Positions 23,301 through 28,003 of a DNA stretch of 28,003 nucleotides are shown piece by piece. The notes beneath the pieces are model-generated. The model had not been told where the DNA came from. It worked only from the letters and a program-made list of their open reading frames with translations, and made no database searches. The position numbers were made by a program, and so were the translations under genes. The first letter of the stretch is position 1. Each line of letters starts with the position of its first letter. The stretch is from CAZOHC01 sp964579845 (GTDB lineage: Bacteria > Patescibacteriota > Microgenomatia > Levybacterales > UBA12049): the NCBI GenBank assembly GCA_964579845.1, contig CAZOHC010000012.1, forward strand, positions 1 to 28,003. Reading direction: 5' to 3'.

Positions 23301-24182
23301 TTCTGCGATAAGGCTTGAGAGATCAAGACTGCTGACGAGCTCAAGCAGTGCTTCTGAACCTGTTTTTATCGTGAAGAAGACCGGAATATCATACTCGAGC
23401 AATTTGTAATATTCATCTTCTGACAACACACTGGAAACTTTCAGACTCTTAATTAAACGAAGCAGTGTATCTGCGATCTCATCTAATTTTTTCGCTTCTG
23501 ATTCAGCACCTTCTGAGAGTCGTGCAAATCTCTGACGTTTCGTTAATTCGAGTTCTTCACTAATCAGCTGCTGCTGTTCTTTTCCGACTGATTTTCCTTT
23601 TACTTCAGCTGATTTTTCCTTAATTTCTTCCTGAATCTTCTCTTCCTCATCAGTTATCTTTTCTTTTAATTGTGCCTTTCTCTTTTCAATATTGCTCTGG
23701 AATAGCTCAACCGCTTCTTTTTTCTTCTCTTCATCAATGTTCGTAACAAGGTATGAAGCATAGTAAATGACTGACTCTAAGTTCTTCTGAGGAATATCCA
23801 AGAGAAGCGCAAGCGGTGATGATGCACCTTTAAAGAACCAGACGTGTGCCAGAGGGCTCGCAAGCTGAATGTGTCCGATACGTTCGCGGCGTACACGTGA
23901 AAGTGTTACTTCAACACCGCATTTATCACAGATAATACCGCGATATCTGATTCTCTTATATTTACCACAATAACATTCCCAATCTTTCGTCGGACCGAAA
24001 ATTCTTTCATCAAAAAGTCCGTCTTTTTCCGGTCGGAGGGTGCGGTAATTAATCGTTTCAGGCTTGGTCACCTCACCATATGACCACGATAAAATATCCT
24101 CTTTACTTGCTATAAGCACTTTTAAGGATTTAAAGTCTAAGATTGTTAGGTCTTTTAAGATTTTCTTTGCTTCGTTATTCAT
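20301..24182 (-). CDS. rpoC: DNA-directed RNA polymerase subunit beta'
   Basis: This is the catalytic beta' subunit. The 1293-residue protein has zinc site 1 with C70, C72, C85 and C88, a long Glu/Lys coiled-coil insertion after the N-terminal clamp (about 130-230), the active-site NADFDGD (548-554) chelating Mg, the trigger-loop region (GEPGTQLTMR), and zinc site 2 with a Cys-Gly-Thr-Thr-Glu-Gly motif and C-x(6)-C-x(2)-C. It ends in an acidic Glu/Pro/Thr tail of about 55 residues. The frame is open to 24410, but the start is the ATG at 24182: AGGAGG (24191-24196) lies 8 nt upstream and MNNEAKKILKDLTILDF fits the family. It overlaps the rpoB stop by 8 nt (ATGAATAA), so the two subunits are translationally coupled. 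Confidence 0.98.
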   Translation of the reverse strand: MNNEAKKILKDLTILDFKSLKVLIASKEDILSWSYGEVTKPETINYRTLRPEKDGLFDERIFGPTKDWECYCGKYKRIRYRGIICDKCGVEVTLSRVRRERIGHIQLASPLAHVWFFKGASSPLALLLDIPQKNLESVIYYASYLVTNIDEEKKKEAVELFQSNIEKRKAQLKEKITDEEEKIQEEIKEKSAEVKGKSVGKEQQQLISEELELTKRQRFARLSEGAESEAKKLDEIADTLLRLIKSLKVSSVLSEDEYYKLLEYDIPVFFTIKTGSEALLELVSSLDLSSLIAELRAESEKASGQKYLKLVKRLRLIESMRKAGVQPAAMILTMLPVIPPDLRPMVQLAGGRFATSDLNDLYRRVINRNNRLKHLMSLGAPEIILRNEKRMLQESVDALIDASQRGSQVVSSPLRSLSDMLRGKQGRFRQNLLGKRVDYSGRSVIVVGPELKLNQCGLPKEMALEMFKPFVLREVIARGLATNIKSAKRYIEKRPPEVFDILEEITRNHPVLLNRAPTLHKLGIQAFYPVLIEGSAIQLHPCVCAGYNADFDGDQMAVHIPLSKKAQQEAVELMMPQHNLLKPADGSPITLPNKEMALGTFYLTSMDEKVRKSEEEMIDFPDMNSALMAFDLGQITQREPIKVRVTKNGKTALVETTVGRLMFNELLPDTFDFVNESVNASYIKKLITSAMKSYSSEEVARLIDSIKQLGFYGATISGISVSVFDNKIVDGKDDLIAEAEKKIVEIDSEYQQGLITLEEKKRLSNDVWLKYTDTIADKTWANITPDNPIRISIDSGGTRAGVEQLKQLSAMRGLIVDPLGKIVELPVKSNFREGLSIFEYVASARGSRKGLTDSALKTANAGYLTRRLVDVSHDMIVMEDDCGTTEGLTIVQGEKDRTAEFSDRLVGRIVAEDIISKKTKKAIFKKGDEINDENVGSIIDHEVTEVTVRSPLYCRLSYGICVNCYGWDFSTKARVDKGVPVGVVAAQSIGEPGTQLTMRVRHFGGVVMSDVTQGLPRVEELFEMRTPKNLSPISEIPGKVKIETTDEGYRISVKNSKIKPIEVQEYFVPLSATLAVKDGDEINAGTPFAEGYLDPKEVLKIGGLQAAQHYLITEVQKVYESQGIGINDKHFEVIIRKMSDKVIVETVGDTPLIPGDFVTRARFDEMNAEILSEGGEPGTGRQIVLGITKASLFSDSWLSAASFQETTKVLTEAALEGREDHLIGLKENVIIGRLIPVDGGVKEAGPGDESPEDETETPSANTDASEEAPSEPVVVAAESEEETPVVEPTTETA

Positions 24183-27100
24183 TTGTCGTTCCTCCTGCTT
24201 CCGCAGCTTCCAGGGATTCTGCCGGTTCCGCCTCAGTATCTGACTGTGCAGGTTCTTCGTTTTCAGCGACATTGACGACGCCATCTTCTGTTTCGACAAC
24301 TTCTTCTGCTTCAAGTGTCTCGCGGAGTTCGTTTGCTTCTGCCTTGACTGCCTCTGATTCCGGCTTTTCTTCCGAAACATCATTATACACGGTTGCACCG
24401 ACAGGCACAACGTTCAGGCCAAGTGACTGAAGTTCTTTAATCAATACTTTAAATGATTCAGGCACTTTCGGTGTCGGAATATCAGTCCCCTTCACAATTG
24501 CTTCAAAAGCTTTTGCACGTCCGACAACGTCATCAGCTTTAATCGTTAACATTTCCTGAAGAATATGTCGTGCTCGATGTGACTCTAAAGCCCAAACTTC
24601 CATCTCTCCGAGTCGCTGTCCACCCATCTGTGCTTTTCCGCCGAGTGGCTGTTGCGTGACGAGTGAGTATGGTCCTGTTGAACGTGCATGGGTTTTATCC
24701 TCGACCATGTGAATAAGCTTCATGATGTATTCGATACCGACGACGACCGGATTTTCGAATGCTTTTCCGGTCCGACCGTCATAAAGCGTTACTTTTCCAT
24801 CTGTCGGAAGCCCAGCCTGGGTAAGTAAATCAACGATTCTGTCTTCTTCGATTCGCTCGAAAACAGGAGCGGCAATCTTCATACCCATACGTCGAGCTGC
24901 GTGTCCCAGATGCGCCTCAAGGATCTGGCCCAGGTTCATACGTGCCAGCACACTGTGCGGGGAGATGATGATATCAACCGGCGTACCGTCTTCCAGATAC
25001 GGCATATCCGCAACCGGAAGAATTCGTGAAATGATACCTTTATTTCCGTGTCGTCCTGCCAACTTATCACCGACGACGACATGACGATACTGTGCAACCT
25101 CGACCAAGATCTTCTGGAGTGCGCCAGGTTCCAGCTCATCGCCTTTTTTACGATCAAGTATCTGAACACTGATGACTGTTCCGCGTTCGCCGTGCGGCAT
25201 ACGGAGTGAGGTATCACGAACTTCACGTGCCTGTTCTCCGAAGATTGCACGAAGCAGTCTTTCTTCAGCAGTCAGTTCGGTTTCACCTTTCGGAGCGATC
25301 TTACCGACGAGAATATCTCCCGGTCCCACCTCTGATCCGACAACAATAATCCCGTTTTCATCCAGATTCGCGAGATCTTCTTCGGAAACGTTCGGAATAT
25401 CACGGGTCGTTTCTTCAGGTCCGAGCTTGGTCTCAACAACAGATGCTTCATGTCGTTCGATGTGAATACTTGAGAGAACGTCTTCTTTTACTAAACGCTC
25501 AGAAATCACGATCGCATCTTCGTAACCTAATCCGTCAAGCGATGCGAAGGCAATTAAGAGATTCTGTCCGAGAGCGAGTTCTCCTTGTTGAGAAGCTGGG
25601 CCGTCGATCAAAATATCGCCTTTTTTCACTTTCTGTCCTGCAGTAACAACAGCACGCTGAGTGTACGAGGTAGCATTGGAAGTTCTTTTGAACGCTTCAA
25701 TTTCAAATGATGCTTTCTCACCGTTATCTCCTTCGAGCTTCACGACACTTCCGTCAACAAATGAGACAGTTCCGGCAAACGGAGCCTTAACGACACGACC
25801 CATGACCTCAGAAACTGCAGCTTCCATACCTGTTCCGATTGTCGGACTGTTCGGTTGAACCAAAGGAACTGCCTGGCACTGCATGTGCGTTCCCATAAGT
25901 GCGCGGTTTGCCTCGTCATGAGCGACGAACGGAATCAATGAAGCACTGGTACCGACGACCTGTCGCGGAACCACATCGACATAATCGACTTTTTCGCGGT
26001 CTACTTCGATGAACTCACCTTTATATCGAACAGGAATACGCTCATCCAGAATAGTTCCGTCTTCACCGATATTGATACCTGCATGGGTAACATATTTTGC
26101 TCGCTCATCATCTGCACCGAGATATTCATACTCATCGAGTACTTTTACCTTCAGATTCTTCCCGGTTCCTTCTTTTTGTACTTTTCGATACGGTGCTTCG
26201 AGGAATCCGTACTCATTCACACGTGCATAAAGTGCGAAGTAGGTTACCAGACCGATATTCGGTCCTTCAGGACTTCGGATAGGATCAATACGACCGTACT
26301 GGGAGCTGTTAATATCACGGATTGAGAAGGCTGCACGTTCTCGAGAGATACCGCCGGAACCCATAACCGTCAAACGGTTCAAATTATCAATTTCAGAAAG
26401 CGGGTTTGTCTGATCAAGAATGGTCGAGAGCTGTGAGGTGCGGAAGAACTCATTAATAGACGCCATTATCGGGCGTGCATTTATCAAATTCGTCACTGTG
26501 ACCGGTTGATCAGGCTGCATAAGACTCATACGCTCTTTGACTGAACGCTCAAGTCTGAGTGCTCCGACACGAAACGCATTAGATGCGACCAATTCTCCTA
26601 CACTTCTGACACGTCTGTTGGCGAGTGAATCAATATCATCAACTGAGCCTTTGCCGTTCTGGAGCATGATTAGGTAACTAATAGTTGCAACGATATCATC
26701 AACACTCAGGACACGCTCGTCAACAGGCTGGAAACCCTCAACTTCTTTTAATCTTTTGTTAACTTTATAACGACCGACGACGCCTAAATCGTAGCGTCTA
26801 TTATTAAAGAAGAGATTATGGAAGTTCTCTCTGATTTTATCCAAAACAATCGGATCTCCCGGATACATTTTTTTGAAAATCTCGATAAGTGCTTCAGTTT
26901 CACTGCCTGTCTCGTCCTTAGCAAGCGTTGCTTCGATATAGCCTTCAGTATCATCACCGGCAACCGGCTCAAAACGTTCTTTAATCGTTTCATTTGCTGA
27001 GATACCAAGCGCACGCAGGAACGTTGTCGCGAGGAATTTTCGACGACGGTCGATCTTGACGGTAATCGTTCCGTATCTGGTCGTGGTAAACTCAAGCCAT

Positions 27101-27612
27101 GAGCCATGAATTGGTCTGATTTCTGCTGAGTACAGTACCTTCCCGGTCGACGGATCATGTGTAGCCGTGAAGAAAACACCGGGACTGCGAACTAACTGGT
27201 TAACAACTGCCCGCTCGATACCGTTGACGATAAATGTACCACGTTCGGTCATCTGTGGGATGTCTCCCAGAAACACTTCAGCATCGTGTGTCGCATCTGT
27301 TTTTTTGTTCGTGAGGGTAACTTTTACATAGAGAGGAGCATCGAAGGTGAGGCCTTTGGCGAGAGCACTATCAGGGTCGTTCGTGACCTTACCGATTCGG
27401 TATTCTCCGAACGTAAGCGTCCAGTTCTTGCCGGTAAAGTCATCAATAGGTGAAATTTCTTTTAATACTTCTCCGATAGCTTCTTCCTGAAACCATGCAT
27501 ATGAGGCTTTTTGAACTGCCAAGAGATCAAGTGGAGGTAGAACAGAGTAGCTTTGTCCCCAATTGTGTCTGATAATTGTTGAGTTGTCTTTTTTTTGTGC
27601 TTGCTTGGCCAT
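24175..27612 (-). CDS. rpoB: DNA-directed RNA polymerase subunit beta
   Basis: The 1145-residue beta subunit has the fork loop 2/rifampicin region (391-417), the SPEGPNIGL motif, KLAGRHGNKG, and the C-terminal GGKAQMGGQRLGEMEVWALE block. Compared with E. coli, rifampicin-contact positions Q513, H526 and S531 read T397, N410 and T415, while D516 (D400) and R529 (R413) are kept. After WALE (E1010) the usual AYGA reads SHRA. An acidic Glu/Ala tail of about 65 residues ends the protein. The ATG at 27612 has no SD within normal distance; an AAGGAG lies about 23 nt upstream. The leader carries a strong promoter and a terminator-like hairpin. rplJ-rplL do not precede it; alaS is divergent. Confidence 0.98.
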   Translation of the reverse strand: MAKQAQKKDNSTIIRHNWGQSYSVLPPLDLLAVQKASYAWFQEEAIGEVLKEISPIDDFTGKNWTLTFGEYRIGKVTNDPDSALAKGLTFDAPLYVKVTLTNKKTDATHDAEVFLGDIPQMTERGTFIVNGIERAVVNQLVRSPGVFFTATHDPSTGKVLYSAEIRPIHGSWLEFTTTRYGTITVKIDRRRKFLATTFLRALGISANETIKERFEPVAGDDTEGYIEATLAKDETGSETEALIEIFKKMYPGDPIVLDKIRENFHNLFFNNRRYDLGVVGRYKVNKRLKEVEGFQPVDERVLSVDDIVATISYLIMLQNGKGSVDDIDSLANRRVRSVGELVASNAFRVGALRLERSVKERMSLMQPDQPVTVTNLINARPIMASINEFFRTSQLSTILDQTNPLSEIDNLNRLTVMGSGGISRERAAFSIRDINSSQYGRIDPIRSPEGPNIGLVTYFALYARVNEYGFLEAPYRKVQKEGTGKNLKVKVLDEYEYLGADDERAKYVTHAGINIGEDGTILDERIPVRYKGEFIEVDREKVDYVDVVPRQVVGTSASLIPFVAHDEANRALMGTHMQCQAVPLVQPNSPTIGTGMEAAVSEVMGRVVKAPFAGTVSFVDGSVVKLEGDNGEKASFEIEAFKRTSNATSYTQRAVVTAGQKVKKGDILIDGPASQQGELALGQNLLIAFASLDGLGYEDAIVISERLVKEDVLSSIHIERHEASVVETKLGPEETTRDIPNVSEEDLANLDENGIIVVGSEVGPGDILVGKIAPKGETELTAEERLLRAIFGEQAREVRDTSLRMPHGERGTVISVQILDRKKGDELEPGALQKILVEVAQYRHVVVGDKLAGRHGNKGIISRILPVADMPYLEDGTPVDIIISPHSVLARMNLGQILEAHLGHAARRMGMKIAAPVFERIEEDRIVDLLTQAGLPTDGKVTLYDGRTGKAFENPVVVGIEYIMKLIHMVEDKTHARSTGPYSLVTQQPLGGKAQMGGQRLGEMEVWALESHRARHILQEMLTIKADDVVGRAKAFEAIVKGTDIPTPKVPESFKVLIKELQSLGLNVVPVGATVYNDVSEEKPESEAVKAEANELRETLEAEEVVETEDGVVNVAENEEPAQSDTEAEPAESLEAAEAGGTTNE

Positions 27613-27654
27613 GAGAAAGTAGGTCTAGGCAGGAACTCCTTCTATAACAACAAA

Positions 27655-27682
27655 AAATGCCAAGGCTCTCTACCTTGCATTT
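27655..27682 (-). terminator. Terminator-like hairpin (candidate attenuator) in the rpoB leader
   Basis: On the minus strand AAATGC-AAGG, a 7-nt loop, then CCTT-G-GCATTT (10 bp with one bulged G), running into T-rich sequence (TTTTTTGTTGTT counting the stem end). It lies about 20 nt after the predicted rpoB transcription start and about 43 nt before the ATG, so it can stop or slow transcription before rpoBC. Confidence 0.65.
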
Positions 27683-27708
27683 CTTAATACTTACTTTGGA
27701 GTCCTTCA

Positions 27709-27737
27709 TTTATAACAAATAGATAAAACCATGTCAA
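27709..27737 (-). promoter_or_regulatory. Consensus sigma70-type promoter of rpoB-rpoC
   Basis: A perfect TTGACA (27732-27737), a 17-nt spacer and TATAAA (27709-27714) on the minus strand; predicted start near 27702 with a 90-nt leader. Confidence 0.88.
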
Positions 27738-27828
27738 TACCCAAATGCACATTCCTAACTCTGCATCAGAGACATGAGGAAGCCATATCCAAATGAGCAT
27801 CGAGGAGGTGCCGAAGCTCTTGCAGGCA

Positions 27829-27837
27829 TGGTATAAT
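27829..27837 (+). promoter_or_regulatory. Extended -10 promoter of alaS, positioned for a leaderless mRNA
   Basis: TGGTATAAT on the plus strand with the ATG 6 nt further on, so transcription should begin at the start codon. No clear -35. Confidence 0.7.
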
Positions 27838-27843
27838 AGAACG

Positions 27844-28003
27844 ATGACAGCAGCTGAGATATTACAACGCTACCTCACTTTTTTTGAAAGTCGCGGACAT
27901 AAACGGATCGCGAATGCACCGCTCGTGCCGATTAATGACCCAACGACGCTTTTTACCTCTTCAGGAATGCAAGCTCTCCTTCCCTATCTGCTTGGCCAAG
28001 AAC
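27844..28003 (+). CDS. alaS: Alanyl-tRNA synthetase, 5' part (runs off the window)
   Basis: The first 53 residues match the N-terminus of AlaRS, the class II enzyme that charges tRNA-Ala: a short helix (AAEILQRYLTFFES-(R/K)-GH), then AP-LVP-x-NDPTTLF-T-(S/N)-(A/S)-GM-Q. The catalytic domain, editing domain and C-terminal part lie beyond the window. I chose the ATG at 27844 because the family begins there and a TATAAT ends 6 nt before it. The frame is open upstream with an in-frame ATG at 27793, but that start would place the promoter -10 inside the coding sequence. Confidence 0.92.
   Translation, partial: MTAAEILQRYLTFFESRGHKRIANAPLVPINDPTTLFTSSGMQALLPYLLGQE

Noticed and set aside
24183..24410. 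N-terminal extension of rpoC within rpoB
   Set aside because: The composition is Gln/Arg/Lys-rich and unlike any beta' N-terminus; AGGAGG and the family start support the ATG at 24182.
27793..27843. In-frame upstream extension of alaS (17 codons), with GAGGAGG nearby
   Set aside because: AlaRS homologues begin at the equivalent of 27844, and the extension would contain the TATAAT. The GAGGAGG falls inside the extension and is too far from 27844 to act as its SD.

Overview
The window looks like a chromosomal segment of a Patescibacteria (CPR) bacterium, most like the Microgenomates group. This is inferred from gene style (small surface proteins with PTP linkers, a cohesin-domain protein, GloVer repeats, a lean translation/transcription gene set) and not from a phylogeny. 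TGA serves as a stop (for example at 354-356 and 4960-4962), so the TGA-recoded CPR groups are unlikely. Two runs of N (5719-5818 and 18536-18545) show that this is a scaffolded draft assembly.

Layout. 1-1307: two minus-strand genes of unknown function, a possible operon. 1400-3367: a tandem-domain GH130 mannoside phosphorylase/glycosidase. 3371-4786: a polytopic membrane protein. 4960-6507: a secreted beta-repeat (GloVer) protein with a C-terminal Fn3 domain, interrupted by a gap. 6659-9454: secA. 9555-9674: a 39-residue lysine-rich histone-H1-like protein with its own Shine-Dalgarno (SD) and terminator. 9895-11533: serS and rpsT, each with its own promoter. 11669-13333: murJ. 13424-15435: groES-groEL under a sigma70-type promoter with a degenerate CIRCE operator. 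15625-16542: an anchored cohesin/collagen-like surface protein. 16584-18311: lepA. 18491-19180: a membrane-anchored cyclophilin. 19283-27612: rpoB-rpoC-rpsL-rpsG. 27844 to the end: the 5' part of alaS. No intergenic stretch exceeds 300 bases, and I saw no tRNA, rRNA, CRISPR array or insertion sequence.

The genes form three functional groups. One is information processing: RNA polymerase beta and beta', S7, S12, S20, SerRS, AlaRS and EF4. The second is proteostasis and export: GroES/EL, SecA and cyclophilin. The third is the cell envelope: MurJ and the secreted or anchored proteins.

The most notable signals are regulatory. Several housekeeping genes (alaS, serS, rpsT, lepA and nearly secA) have sigma70-like promoters whose -10 box ends only 6-11 nt before the ATG, with no SD. 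This implies leaderless mRNAs. Other genes (rpoC, the H1-like gene, murJ, GH130) have clear SDs. The rpoBC operon has a consensus promoter followed by a terminator-like hairpin in its leader, suggesting attenuation. RpoB carries substitutions at rifampicin-contact positions and an altered segment in its otherwise very conserved C-terminal region.
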